NCBI GenBank assembly: GCA_902619855.1
Contig: CACNGE010000014.1
Location: forward strand, 1 to 37,565
Direction: 5' to 3'
DNA length: 37,565 bases
DNA from: an uncultured Bacteroidota bacterium
GTDB lineage: Bacteria > Bacteroidota > Bacteroidia > Flavobacteriales > Flavobacteriaceae
The notes below the pieces were generated by a model that made no database searches, was not told the DNA's origin, and worked only from the letters and a program-made list of their open reading frames with translations. Of the stretch, positions 8,088 through 17,086 are shown piece by piece. The first letter of the stretch is position 1; every line of letters starts with the position of its first letter. The translations under genes and the position numbers were made by a program.

Positions 8088-9713
8088 ATGCCGTACGGAT
8101 TTTTTACAGTTGACACCCCCCTCAACGAAGTTACTCATGACTATAGACCTGGCTCTCCAGAGAGAAAAAAAGTTGAAGAAGCATACAAAAAGATGTTTCA
8201 GTCCAAAATTGAAGTGCCCTTATATCTTGGAGATGAAGAGGTGTATACAAAAGATACCCGACCCATTCGACCTCCACATGATCATCAACACATTGTCGGT
8301 ACCTATAGCGTTGCCCAGCCAGCACATGTCAAGCGTGCGATTGACAACTCCCTCAAAGCCAAAAAGAAGTGGGCAGCAATGTCATGGGAACATCGCGTTT
8401 CGATTTTTATCAAAGCAGCTGACTTAATTGCAGGGCCCTATCGTGCCATCATCAATGCTGGCACTATGATTGGCCAATCAAAAAATATCTTTCAAGCAGA
8501 AATAGATGCAACTTGTGAGTCTGTTGATTTTCTCAAATTCAATGCAGCCTTTGCATCTCAAATTTATCAGCAACAACCTGCCCCTGGAAATGGTGTGTTC
8601 AATCGAATTGAACACCGCCCTCTCGAGGGGTTTACCTATGCTGTGACTCCATTTAACTTTACTGCCATTGCTTGCAACCTCACTTCATGTATGGCGATGA
8701 TGGGGAATGTGGTCGTATGGAAACCCAGCGATCATCAAATGTATACTGCAAAGATTTTGATGGATATTTTCAAAGAAGCAGGGCTTCCTGATGGTGTGAT
8801 TACACTCGTTTCGGGTGACCCTGAAATGATTACTGATATCGTTTTACAACACCCCTCTTTTGCTGGTCTACATTTTACAGGTTCAACTTTTGTGTTTCAA
8901 GACTTGTGGCAAAAAATTGGAGACAATATAAAAAACTACAAAACTTATCCTCGTATCGTGGGAGAGACAGGCGGAAAAGACTTTATCTTGGCACATCACT
9001 CAGCAGATATTGATGTTGTCGCCACTGCGATTACTCGTGGTGCTTTTGAATATCAAGGGCAAAAGTGTTCAGCAGCATCTCGAATTTATTTGCCAAAATC
9101 CATTGCCCAAAAAATCATTGATAAAGTTGTTGCAAATGTCAAATCCTTTACAATGGGGTCTCCCGAAGACATGAGTCACTTTATTACAGCTGTTATCCAT
9201 GAGGCATCGTTTGATAAGCTTGCAAGCTATATCAATCAAGCCAAAAAGGACAAAGATGTTGAAGTGCTTGTTGGTGGAACCTATGACAAGTCCAAAGGTT
9301 ATTTTGTATCCCCTACAGTATTGCTGACTACAAACTCAAAATACACCACTATGGAGACAGAGTTATTTGGTCCTTTGGTAACCATATATGTTTATGATGA
9401 TGAGCAGTGGGAAGAAACCATTGATTTGGTCGACAACACCTCTGTTTATGGTCTAACTGGAGCTGTGATTGCACAGGATCGTCTAGTGATAGAAGACGCA
9501 AGTCTAAAGCTCGTCAACGCTGCTGGAAACTTTTATATCAATGACAAACCAAGTGGCGCTGTTGTCGGACAACAACCCTTTGGAGGTGCTAGAGCGTCAG
9601 GAACGAACGACAAGGCTGGCTCGATGCAAAACCTCATGCGTTGGGTGTCGCCCAGACTCATCAAAGAAACCATGGTGCCAGCAAAAGACTATCGCTACCC
9701 ACACATGGGCTAA
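8088..9713 (+). CDS. pruA: L-glutamate gamma-semialdehyde dehydrogenase (1-pyrroline-5-carboxylate dehydrogenase)
   Basis: This enzyme oxidises glutamate-gamma-semialdehyde, formed from 1-pyrroline-5-carboxylate, to glutamate with NAD+, the second step of proline breakdown. The 541-residue protein is a stand-alone cytoplasmic aldehyde dehydrogenase without the proline dehydrogenase domain of enteric PutA. The catalytic set is visible: N-containing TPFNFTAIA near 190, the glutamate in VGETGGKD (E293) and the nucleophile cysteine in GQKCSAAS (C327). The late PFGGARASGTNDKAG segment is typical of the P5C dehydrogenase branch. It has its own promoter upstream. Its TAA stop overlaps the stop of the opposing rsmG in the bases CTAA (9710-9713). 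Confidence 0.95.
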   Translation: MPYGFFTVDTPLNEVTHDYRPGSPERKKVEEAYKKMFQSKIEVPLYLGDEEVYTKDTRPIRPPHDHQHIVGTYSVAQPAHVKRAIDNSLKAKKKWAAMSWEHRVSIFIKAADLIAGPYRAIINAGTMIGQSKNIFQAEIDATCESVDFLKFNAAFASQIYQQQPAPGNGVFNRIEHRPLEGFTYAVTPFNFTAIACNLTSCMAMMGNVVVWKPSDHQMYTAKILMDIFKEAGLPDGVITLVSGDPEMITDIVLQHPSFAGLHFTGSTFVFQDLWQKIGDNIKNYKTYPRIVGETGGKDFILAHHSADIDVVATAITRGAFEYQGQKCSAASRIYLPKSIAQKIIDKVVANVKSFTMGSPEDMSHFITAVIHEASFDKLASYINQAKKDKDVEVLVGGTYDKSKGYFVSPTVLLTTNSKYTTMETELFGPLVTIYVYDDEQWEETIDLVDNTSVYGLTGAVIAQDRLVIEDASLKLVNAAGNFYINDKPSGAVVGQQPFGGARASGTNDKAGSMQNLMRWVSPRLIKETMVPAKDYRYPHMG

Positions 9714-10327
9714 AGTGGTAGGTGTACCACAGCTTTTGTAGTAAAAAACTGTTCGTGAAAATAGCGATCAAGTGGATAGACTTTCGCATGGGGATAGTAC
9801 TGAAGTTCTGCTGTCAAGTCACCTCCTTTCAAAGCGAGAATGCCATTGGCCAATTCGTGTTGCTGCGTCGTGCTTATTTTATTTTTCACCCACCCCACAA
9901 AGCGTGGCATTTGGGTCACTGCACGAGAGACCACAAAATCAAATTGACCTTCACTCTCTTCGGCACGCAAATGACTCGCTTTTAGATTTGTAAGATCAAT
10001 TGCTTGAGCAATCGCCTCCACCACCCTGATTTTTTTTTGAATCGAATCAATGAGATAAAAATTGGTTTCGGGAAAAAGAATGGCAAGGGGGATGCCTGGA
10101 AAACCACCACCTGTCCCAACATCAAGAACATTGGCATTAGGGCAAAAGGATATCACTTTGGCAATCCCCAATGCATGCAACACATGACGTTCATTAAGCG
10201 CATCGATGTCTTTACGAGAAATCACATTGATTTTGCGATTCCAGTCTGCATACAAGCCTTGTAGCTGCTGTAATTGTTGTTGTTGCAAATCAGTGAGGGC
10301 GGGAAAGTAAGTCAGTAGTTTTTCCAT
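9710..10327 (-). CDS. rsmG: 16S rRNA (guanine-N7)-methyltransferase RsmG
   Basis: RsmG (GidB) methylates N7 of a guanine in the 530 loop of 16S rRNA, using S-adenosylmethionine. The 205-residue protein has the class I methyltransferase motif I, DVGTGGGFPGIPLAILFP, from about residue 69, preceded by NRKINVISRKD and RHVLHAL, both family signatures. FDFVVSRAV is the later core motif, and GNGILALKGG-like NGILALKGGD follows. The length is normal. It is transcribed against pruA, with a 4-base overlap of stop codons. It is divergent from the desaturase gene, and a TACTTTTG element upstream can serve as its promoter. Confidence 0.96.
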   Translation of the reverse strand: MEKLLTYFPALTDLQQQQLQQLQGLYADWNRKINVISRKDIDALNERHVLHALGIAKVISFCPNANVLDVGTGGGFPGIPLAILFPETNFYLIDSIQKKIRVVEAIAQAIDLTNLKASHLRAEESEGQFDFVVSRAVTQMPRFVGWVKNKISTTQQHELANGILALKGGDLTAELQYYPHAKVYPLDRYFHEQFFTTKAVVHLPL

Positions 10328-10346
10328 GAATCGATTACACTATAAG

Positions 10347-10354
10347 CAAAAGTA
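10347..10354 (-). promoter_or_regulatory. Probable rsmG -7 element
   Basis: The minus strand reads TACTTTTG, matching TAnnTTTG, 19 bases upstream of the rsmG ATG. A TTTG on the same strand (10378-10381) lies 23 bases further upstream, at the long end of the usual spacing. The identical octamer occurs on the plus strand at 10395-10402. Confidence 0.5.
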
Positions 10355-10394
10355 AAAAAAGCAAAAAACAATGATGACAAACTATCAGAATCAC

Positions 10395-10402
10395 TACTTT
10401 TG
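10395..10402 (+). promoter_or_regulatory. Probable desaturase -7 element
   Basis: TACTTTTG matches TAnnTTTG 19 bases before the ATG at 10422. It would make the upstream ATG codons at 10371 and 10374 untranscribed, which supports the shorter start. No convincing TTG was found upstream. Confidence 0.5.
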
Positions 10403-10421
10403 TTTACCTAATTTTGATTTT

Positions 10422-11528
10422 ATGAAGATTACCAAAAGTAGCATTCGGTTTTCTAGGAAAGATAAACAGAAATTTTTTTCAACTCTCAACAAACGTGTCA
10501 ACGCTTATTTCAAAGACAACAATCTGCGCAAAACAGGAAATTGGAAGCTTCATCTAAAGACAGTTATTTTAATAACGCTTTTTGTCACACCATATGTTTT
10601 ACTTCTATCGCTAGACCTCAGTGAATGGGTTAAACTTGGGCTTTGTGTACTCCTTGGTTTTGGTATGGCGGGCATAGGGATGAATGTTATGCATGAGGGG
10701 AATCATGGCTCGTATTCTCGCTATGGTTGGGTCAATAAAATCATGGGGGGGGCGATTTATATTTTAGCTGGAAATGTCTTCAATTGGAAAGTGCAACACA
10801 ATGTACTTCATCACAGTTTTACAAACATCCATGGGCACGATGAAGACCTCGAAGCAGGTACTGTTATGCGATTTTCCAAGCATGCAAAATGGCGTGCAAT
10901 TCATCGTTTCCAACATCTTTATTTTATCATATTATATGGACTTCTGACGCTGCGCTGGGTCGTTACAACAGATTTTTTTCAACTCAAGAGATATCTGAAA
11001 TTGAATCTATCCTACAAGAAAAAAACAAGCCCTACCAGAGAATGGCTGGTACTTGTGTTGTCGAAGACTTTTTATGTGGTATTATGGATTGTATTGCCTA
11101 TGTTGGTGCTTGACCTTGCTTGGTGGAAAATCTTAATAGGTTTCGTTGTGATGCACTACACAGCTGGCATCATTCTTAGTGTGGTTTTCCAATTGGCACA
11201 TATTACAACAAACACTGACATGCCACTACCCTCAACGACAGGTTCAATGAAAAACACTTGGGCAATTCACCAGCTATTTACCACTGGTAATTTTGCGCCA
11301 AAAAACAGATTTATCAACTGGTTTACAGGTGGGTTAAACCACCAAATCGAACACCATATTTTCCCATACATCAGCCATATCCATTATAAAAATATTGCAA
11401 AAATTGTTAAAAAAACAGCGTGCGAATTTGACTTGCCCTACAACGAATTCAAAACCTTTGGCGCTGCTTTTTATTCCCATTATGAACTACTGAAATCACT
11501 GGCGAAAAAACCAAACCCAGCAACATAA
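10422..11528 (+). CDS. Membrane fatty acid desaturase (acyl-CoA/acyl-lipid type)
   Basis: This is a membrane-bound di-iron desaturase that introduces a double bond into fatty acyl chains. From ATG 10422 it has 368 residues. The three histidine boxes are present: HEGNH (91-95), HNVLHH (126-131) and QIEHH (308-312). A glutamine in place of the first histidine of box three is typical of front-end and linoleoyl-CoA-desaturase-like members. Hydrophobic segments near 48-65, 72-90, 165-182 and 212-255 fit a four-helix topology. The frame is open to ATG 10371, but the promoter element at 10395 and the family-like N-terminus MKITKSSIRFSRKDK favour 10422. It is 4 bases from the next gene, so they form an operon. 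Substrate and bond position cannot be read from sequence. Confidence 0.85.
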   Translation: MKITKSSIRFSRKDKQKFFSTLNKRVNAYFKDNNLRKTGNWKLHLKTVILITLFVTPYVLLLSLDLSEWVKLGLCVLLGFGMAGIGMNVMHEGNHGSYSRYGWVNKIMGGAIYILAGNVFNWKVQHNVLHHSFTNIHGHDEDLEAGTVMRFSKHAKWRAIHRFQHLYFIILYGLLTLRWVVTTDFFQLKRYLKLNLSYKKKTSPTREWLVLVLSKTFYVVLWIVLPMLVLDLAWWKILIGFVVMHYTAGIILSVVFQLAHITTNTDMPLPSTTGSMKNTWAIHQLFTTGNFAPKNRFINWFTGGLNHQIEHHIFPYISHIHYKNIAKIVKKTACEFDLPYNEFKTFGAAFYSHYELLKSLAKKPNPAT

Positions 11529-11532
11529 AACG

Positions 11533-12720
11533 ATGAAGGAATCATTATCCAGCCGCATACAGAGTCTACCAGCTTCGGCAACATTGGCCATGGCTGCCAA
11601 AGCAAGAGAATTAAAAAGTCAAGGAGTTAATGTCATTGGACTCAGCCTCGGAGAACCTGATTTTAACACCCCTGATTTCATCAAACAGGCAGCAATTCAA
11701 GCTGTCAACGACAATTATAACTCATACACCCCAGTCGATGGGTATGTAGCGCTGAAAGAGGCCATTTGTCGGAAGTTTAAAAGAGACAATCAGTTGGATT
11801 ATTCACCTAGCCAGATCGTGGTTTCAACAGGTGCAAAACAGTCCATTGCAAACGCCATTCAGGTATTGGTAGATCCAGGAGACGATGTGCTGTTGGTGGC
11901 ACCCTACTGGGTGAGTTACTCTGCTATTGTTTTGCTAGCTGAAGGAAACCCAATTGAAATTTATTCTGACATCAAAACAGATTTTAAAATCACACCCGAA
12001 CAGCTTGAAAAATCAATTACGCCAAAAACAAAAATGGTGGTGATTAACTCCCCAAATAACCCAAGTGGATCGGTTTATGCAGAAGATGAATATCGTGCTT
12101 TGGCAGCTGTTTTGGAAAAGTATCCAGACATCTATATTCTTTCAGATGAAATCTATGAACACATTAATTATGGTGTTCCTCACTTTAGTTTTTCTCAAAT
12201 TCCTTCGATGTACAATCGTACTTTGACAATCAATGGAGTTGCCAAGGCCTTTGCCATGACTGGCTGGCGAATTGGCTACTTGGGTGCACCCGAGTGGATT
12301 GCAAAAGCATGTACAAAAATGCAGGGTCAAATTACGAGTGGTGCCAACTGTATCGCCCAACGTGCAACAATTGCTGCTTTGGATGCGCCTGTTACTAACA
12401 TTCAGTATATGGTTGATGAGTTTGCTACTCGTCGTGAAAGAATTCTTGAATTGCTCAGCAACATTGAAGGCTTTGTTCTCAATCAACCCAAAGGTGCTTT
12501 TTATGTGTTTCCAGATATCTCTCATTATTTTGGAAAAACAATCAAGGGTAAAACGATAGACAATGCATCAGATTTTGCACTCTATTTGCTAGAGGAAGCG
12601 CATGTTGCTACTGTGACAGGTGATGCCTTTGGATGCCCAAACAATATTCGAATTTCTTATGCTGCTTCGATGAAAAACATCGAAGAGGCAGTCGAGCGAA
12701 TCCATCAGGCATTGACCTAG
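11533..12720 (+). CDS. Aspartate aminotransferase-type PLP aminotransferase (class I, subgroup Ib)
   Basis: This is a fold-type I PLP enzyme that most likely transfers the amino group between aspartate and 2-oxoglutarate. At 395 residues it has the length of the Bacillus/Thermus AspB group. Visible motifs are LSLGEPDFNTP (38-48), the substrate loop YTPVDGYVALKEAI, NSPNNPSG with N175, SDEIYEH with D205, the PLP lysine K238 in NGVAKAFAMTGWR, and the late arginine in RISYA. It follows the desaturase by 4 bases. Its stop TAG lies in the palindrome CTAG (12717-12720), which also provides the stop of trkH on the other strand. Closely related enzymes accept prephenate or aromatic acids, so the exact substrate is an inference. 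Confidence 0.9.
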   Translation: MKESLSSRIQSLPASATLAMAAKARELKSQGVNVIGLSLGEPDFNTPDFIKQAAIQAVNDNYNSYTPVDGYVALKEAICRKFKRDNQLDYSPSQIVVSTGAKQSIANAIQVLVDPGDDVLLVAPYWVSYSAIVLLAEGNPIEIYSDIKTDFKITPEQLEKSITPKTKMVVINSPNNPSGSVYAEDEYRALAAVLEKYPDIYILSDEIYEHINYGVPHFSFSQIPSMYNRTLTINGVAKAFAMTGWRIGYLGAPEWIAKACTKMQGQITSGANCIAQRATIAALDAPVTNIQYMVDEFATRRERILELLSNIEGFVLNQPKGAFYVFPDISHYFGKTIKGKTIDNASDFALYLLEEAHVATVTGDAFGCPNNIRISYAASMKNIEEAVERIHQALT

Positions 12721-14213
12721 TGGTCTCTCCAAAAATAGGGAGTGAATAAAATAAGAGCTGTAAATAGTTCAAGACGCCCGACGAGCATCAAAAAAGAGCA
12801 CCATATTTTCCCACCAGCTGGCATGTTCGTGTAGGTCGAAACAGGACCAAAATCGCCAAGACTAGGCCCTACATTTCCAAGACTTGCTGCAGAAGCACCA
12901 ATAGACGATAAGAAGTCTATGCCAAATAAGCTCAACACAAATGCACCAATAATAAAGAGGAGCATGTACAGTATAAAAAATCCAAGGATTCGATAGACCA
13001 AGCTTTGTTGAATGGTGACGTGGTTGAGGTGTAGTGAAACAATTGCGTTTGGATGCAATGCTCTTCTAAATTCGAGTAATGCATTTTTAATCATCACCAA
13101 ATGACGAATAACCTTAACACCCCCTGATGTTGAACCCGACGAACCTCCCAAAAAGAAAAGACCAAAGAAAAGCATGGTTAGAAAGGGGGTCCAACCAGCA
13201 AAATCTGCAGTTACAAATCCAGTAGTGGTGATAATTGCAACGACTTGAAACAAGGCATGTCGGAAACTACTTTCAAAAGCTCCAAAAATTTGTGGGTGAT
13301 CAACTGAGGTCGATTCAAGCTTGACGTTGGTGTAAATTCCAATGAATGTGATGAGTGTAAAAAGAGAGACAAATCCGACATACCAACGAAACTCATTGTC
13401 TTGCCAAATTCGTTCTAATTTCCCTTTTAATCCAAAATAAATAAGGACAAAATTCGTTCCTGCCAAAAACATAAATAAGGTAACGATATACTGGATCATC
13501 GGACTGTTGTTCCAGTATGCCAAGCTTTCGTTTTTGGTTGAGAACCCACCAGATGCCATCGTACTCATTGAGTGATTTATGGCATCGAAAACAGACATAC
13601 CTGCCAAGGCTAACATCAAGGCTTCCAGGGCTGTAAAGCCCACATAGATATACCAAAGTCTTTTTGCAGTGTGGCTGATTCGTGGGTGCAATTTGTCTCC
13701 CCCAACTGCTGTTGCTTCTGCAGAAAACAACTGAACACCACCAATACCCAAGAGAGGTAAAATAGCCACAGCCAATACGATGATTCCCATACCACCAAGC
13801 CAGTGCGTGAGTGAGCGCCATAAAATGATACTTTTTGGCAGTGCTTCTATGTCTTGAACGATTGTAGCACCAGTGGCAGTAAAGCCCGACATCGTTTCAA
13901 ACAAAGCATCTGAATAGCTAGCCAATGATTGGGTCAACAGATATGGAAAGGTGCCAAATATCACCATGCTAAGCCAACCCATCACTACTGTCAAATAACC
14001 ATCTCTCATCTTTATTTCACGCTTTCGGTTTCTCGTAATGAGGAGTAAAAGCAAACCCATTCCAGTTGTGATTAGGGATGAAAAAAGAAGCCCTTCAGTA
14101 GCACCATCATGCAAATAAACACTCAATAATGTACAAACAAACATGGCAGTTGCATTGAACAAGAGCAAAAGGCCCAGCATGTTAAAAATTGTTGAAAAAT
14201 TGTATGGCTTCAT
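12717..14213 (-). CDS. trkH: TrkH family potassium uptake channel subunit
   Basis: TrkH is the membrane pore of the Trk K+ uptake system and is gated by the cytoplasmic TrkA ring. The 498-residue protein is strongly hydrophobic and contains the four selectivity-filter segments of the superfamily: SGFTATGATI (near 109-118), ASGGFSTKN, TTTGFVTAD and ASLGNVGPS. The loop GGSSGSTSGGVKV matches the conserved intramembrane loop in TrkH. Length and repeats are complete. The gene begins 2 bases after trkA and ends on the CTAG palindrome shared with the opposing aminotransferase gene. The coupling with trkA argues for Trk rather than a Ktr system. Confidence 0.96.
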   Translation of the reverse strand: MKPYNFSTIFNMLGLLLLFNATAMFVCTLLSVYLHDGATEGLLFSSLITTGMGLLLLLITRNRKREIKMRDGYLTVVMGWLSMVIFGTFPYLLTQSLASYSDALFETMSGFTATGATIVQDIEALPKSIILWRSLTHWLGGMGIIVLAVAILPLLGIGGVQLFSAEATAVGGDKLHPRISHTAKRLWYIYVGFTALEALMLALAGMSVFDAINHSMSTMASGGFSTKNESLAYWNNSPMIQYIVTLFMFLAGTNFVLIYFGLKGKLERIWQDNEFRWYVGFVSLFTLITFIGIYTNVKLESTSVDHPQIFGAFESSFRHALFQVVAIITTTGFVTADFAGWTPFLTMLFFGLFFLGGSSGSTSGGVKVIRHLVMIKNALLEFRRALHPNAIVSLHLNHVTIQQSLVYRILGFFILYMLLFIIGAFVLSLFGIDFLSSIGASAASLGNVGPSLGDFGPVSTYTNMPAGGKIWCSFLMLVGRLELFTALILFTPYFWRDH

Positions 14214-14215
14214 TC

Positions 14216-15565
14216 CTATCGAAATAATCGCTCAATGCGTGAAATGGACTTTGGCAAACAGCATACGAGAACTCTGTCGCCAGGCATAATTTCAAAATCT
14301 CCAAGGGCGATAATCCCCTCTCCTTCTCTGATCACACCACCAATCGTTGCTGTGCGAGATATATCTAAATCTTTGATTTTTTTACCCAAAACTTTTGAGT
14401 CTTGACTCACAACAAACTCGAGAAGCTCAGCATCCATATTATTGAGTTTGGCTAGATCAACAACCTTTCCTTTACGAACATATCGAAAAATACTGTTTGC
14501 AGTCAGCAACTTTTTATTGATGAGTGTGTCAACGCCAATCGACTTGGTCAATTCGAAGTAATCAACATTCTCTACCAGAGCTATGATTTTAGGTACTTTA
14601 TTAGATTTGGCCATAAGGCAAGACATGATATTCGTCTCCGAATCGTCAGTCACAGCCAAAAAAACATCCATCCCACCAATATTTTCTTCAACAAGGAGTT
14701 CTGCATTTCGCCCATCGCCATGAATCACAAGCGTATTGGGCAAATCGCCAGAAAGCTTGATTGCTTTTTCTTTATCAGACTCAACGAGTTTGACGCGCAT
14801 TCCTTGTTGACACAAATCTTCAGCTGTTTTTTTCCCAATGCGACCCCCACCGATAATCATTACATTCTCAGCCTCATGTTTAGTATATCCAACAAATTCG
14901 TTGAGGGCATCCATTCCAGATTTGGAACTTGTAAAATAGACCTGATCACCTGGTTCAAACAGTGTGTCACCACGGGGGATAAGAGTGGTTTGCGTACCTG
15001 CACGCTTGATGGCAATTGGCATAAAAAGCACCTCTGAAAACACTGCTGCTGCCTCTTTCACTGATTTTCCAACAAATGGAGCAGATTCGAGTAGAGTCGT
15101 ACCCATCATTGTCAGTGCACCTTCTTCGAACTCATAACTATTGTTGAACGCAGACTCGTCGATCAATAATTGAATTTCTTTTACTGCCAATTCCTCAGGT
15201 GAGATAAGTTCATCGATCCCTAAAGAATTAAAATCAACATCCTCTTTGTATTTATCAAACTCGATATTGGTTACACGGGCAATGGTTCTTTTACAACCTA
15301 ATTGTTTGGACAGTAAGCAGCACATCAGATTTGTAGTTTCTATTGGCGCCACAGCAATCATCATATCTGAATTGCCAGCATCTGCTTTTTTGAGAACCGC
15401 CAAGGCAGAGGGATCTCCATGTATTGTACGGATATCCAGATGAGTCTCGGCATATGTAAGCTGCTCTTTCACACTATCAATAAGTGTAATGTCCTGGGAT
15501 TCAAACGATAATAATTTCGCTAGATGAAGCCCAACATCGCTTGCGCCAGCAATAATAATTTTCAT
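14216..15565 (-). CDS. trkA: Trk system K+ uptake regulatory protein TrkA
   Basis: TrkA is the cytoplasmic NAD(H)-binding ring that controls TrkH. The 449-residue protein holds two RCK units in tandem. The first Rossmann domain begins MKIIIAGASDVG (G7 to G12), with acidic residue D30 ending strand 2. The second begins ENVMIIGGGRIG (239-244). Each is followed by an RCK_C-like region, the last ending LGDFEIMPGDRVLVCCLP. The tandem form is the classical TrkA architecture. It is the first gene of a trkA-trkH operon, and a TATATTTG element 24 bases upstream of the ATG can be its promoter. Confidence 0.97.
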   Translation of the reverse strand: MKIIIAGASDVGLHLAKLLSFESQDITLIDSVKEQLTYAETHLDIRTIHGDPSALAVLKKADAGNSDMMIAVAPIETTNLMCCLLSKQLGCKRTIARVTNIEFDKYKEDVDFNSLGIDELISPEELAVKEIQLLIDESAFNNSYEFEEGALTMMGTTLLESAPFVGKSVKEAAAVFSEVLFMPIAIKRAGTQTTLIPRGDTLFEPGDQVYFTSSKSGMDALNEFVGYTKHEAENVMIIGGGRIGKKTAEDLCQQGMRVKLVESDKEKAIKLSGDLPNTLVIHGDGRNAELLVEENIGGMDVFLAVTDDSETNIMSCLMAKSNKVPKIIALVENVDYFELTKSIGVDTLINKKLLTANSIFRYVRKGKVVDLAKLNNMDAELLEFVVSQDSKVLGKKIKDLDISRTATIGGVIREGEGIIALGDFEIMPGDRVLVCCLPKSISRIERLFR

Positions 15566-15588
15566 GAAGAACGCTTGGTTTGCTGGTG

Positions 15589-15596
15589 CAAATATA
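15589..15596 (-). promoter_or_regulatory. Probable trkA -7 element
   Basis: The minus strand reads TATATTTG (TAnnTTTG) at a distance from the trkA ATG that gives a short leader. No matching upstream TTG was found. Confidence 0.45.
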
Positions 15597-15643
15597 GATG
15601 TTTTACAATGATTTAATATACTCGTATGAATCTCTGATTGTCT

Positions 15644-15651
15644 TATCTTTG
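15644..15651 (+). promoter_or_regulatory. Probable menG-porT -7 element
   Basis: TATCTTTG matches TAnnTTTG and lies 24 bases before the menG ATG. A TTG at normal upstream spacing was not found. It is divergent from the trkA element, and both lie in a 110-base intergenic region. Confidence 0.5.
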
Positions 15652-15675
15652 CACAAATTGCTATAAAACCACACG

Positions 15676-16407
15676 ATGGTCAAACCTTATAAAGACTCTT
15701 CCTCATCCAAAAAAGAGCAAGTCACCAGCATGTTTGATGGTATTGCCAAAAATTATGACGCTTTAAATCGAGTGATATCGATGGGAATCGACAAATCTTG
15801 GCGGCGAAAGTTGGTGGCTATGGTAGCGCTAAAAAAACCAAAGAAGGTTGTTGATGTTGCAACAGGAACAGGTGACTTAGCACTTGCATTGACATCGATA
15901 TCAGATGCGACGATCACTGGCATTGATATTTCTGTTGAAATGTTGGAAATTGGAAAACAAAAAGTCAATCAAAACAAACTCGATTATCGAATAAAAATGG
16001 TTGTTGGAGACGCAGAATCCATGCCTTTCACAGATGCATCTATCGATGCTGTGACAGTGGCTTTTGGTGTGCGAAATTTTGGTGATCTCAACAAAGGGCT
16101 TTCTGAAATTTATCGCATTCTCAAACCAGGTGGACAGTTTTTTGTTTTGGAGACTTCAGTGCCAAAAAAACAATTTTTCCGTTTTTGGTATAAGTTGTAT
16201 AGTTCGTTATTTCTCCCCTTGGTTGGACGCTTGTTTTCATCAGATAAAAATGCATACACCTACCTTTCAGACTCTGCTGCTGCCTTTCCTTATGGCGAAG
16301 CATTTAACAATAAACTCAAAAAAGTTGGGTTTTCAACTGTAGAGGACCATCCCCAAACATTTGGTGTGGTAACCATTTACAAATCCACAAAAAGTATTGA
16401 TGCGTAA
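15676..16407 (+). CDS. menG: Demethylmenaquinone methyltransferase (UbiE/MenG)
   Basis: MenG performs the final C-methylation of menaquinone, using S-adenosylmethionine. The 243-residue cytoplasmic protein shows the UbiE family pattern: MFDGIAKNYDALNRVISMG near the N-terminus, SAM motif VDVATGTGDLAL (59-70), VAFGVRNFGDL and RILKPGGQFFVLE. I assign menaquinone rather than ubiquinone because the Bacteroidota use menaquinone; the sequence alone would fit either. The product is the quinone that the Nqr complex encoded in the same window would reduce. The stop codon overlaps the porT start within 8 bases, so translation is likely coupled. Confidence 0.95.
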   Translation: MVKPYKDSSSSKKEQVTSMFDGIAKNYDALNRVISMGIDKSWRRKLVAMVALKKPKKVVDVATGTGDLALALTSISDATITGIDISVEMLEIGKQKVNQNKLDYRIKMVVGDAESMPFTDASIDAVTVAFGVRNFGDLNKGLSEIYRILKPGGQFFVLETSVPKKQFFRFWYKLYSSLFLPLVGRLFSSDKNAYTYLSDSAAAFPYGEAFNNKLKKVGFSTVEDHPQTFGVVTIYKSTKSIDA

Positions 16408-17086
16408 ATACTTATTTATTGTTTTTCTTCTCTCCCCTCTTCTAATCTGCTGGGGGCAACGAAAAGATACACCTGAATATCACAAAAAAGATGATGATTT
16501 ATTGTTGCGATTTGGGTATTATTTGGGCATGAATCAAATGAATTTTAAAGCCGAATATACACGATACACAAGTCAGTTGGATATTCAACCACAGCTTGGG
16601 TTTAATGTGGGACTTTTTGCTGATTTGCGAATCCTAAACAACATCAATTTACGCTTTGAACCTGGCATGTTTACAACCCAACGTGACATCACATTTCCAG
16701 AATTTTGGCCAGAAGTACGCGATCCAAACAATCGAGTTCGTGAGGTAAAATCTACTTATGTACGATTGCCATTGGTGTTGAAGTTTTCATCCAATCGCAT
16801 TCACAATGCACGACCATTTGCAGTCGCTGGCGTTTCATCATCATTCAACCTGTCGAGCAACGAAAATAGTCGTGAAGACAATGATAGTGGACGATTTCGT
16901 CTGCGAACCAATACGAACGCTCTTGAACTTGGACTAGGCGTTGAACTTTATTTGCCATTTTTTCGCTTAACCCCATCTATTCGAGGAATCTTTGCTTTGA
17001 AAAATGAACTTGTGCCCGACAATTGGACAGTCCCTATTGAGTCTCTAAAAACACAAGGGATTTTTATTAATTTTATTTTTCAATAG
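16400..17086 (+). CDS. porT: Type IX secretion system outer membrane protein PorT
   Basis: PorT (SprT) is needed for type IX protein secretion and gliding and is an outer membrane beta-barrel protein. From ATG 16400 the product is 228 residues with a signal peptide (MRKYLFIVFLLSPLLICWGQ). The mature part alternates hydrophobic and polar residues like a small barrel: FGYYLGMNQMNF, NVGLFADLRILNN, TYVRLPLVLKFSSNR and LGLGVELYLPFFRLTPSIRG, ending in a phenylalanine-rich strand, FINFIFQ. The neighbour menG is a known flavobacterial pairing. A TTG three bases earlier is less likely than the ATG. The 3' end overlaps the opposing methyltransferase gene by 14 bases. Confidence 0.88.
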   Translation: MRKYLFIVFLLSPLLICWGQRKDTPEYHKKDDDLLLRFGYYLGMNQMNFKAEYTRYTSQLDIQPQLGFNVGLFADLRILNNINLRFEPGMFTTQRDITFPEFWPEVRDPNNRVREVKSTYVRLPLVLKFSSNRIHNARPFAVAGVSSSFNLSSNENSREDNDSGRFRLRTNTNALELGLGVELYLPFFRLTPSIRGIFALKNELVPDNWTVPIESLKTQGIFINFIFQ

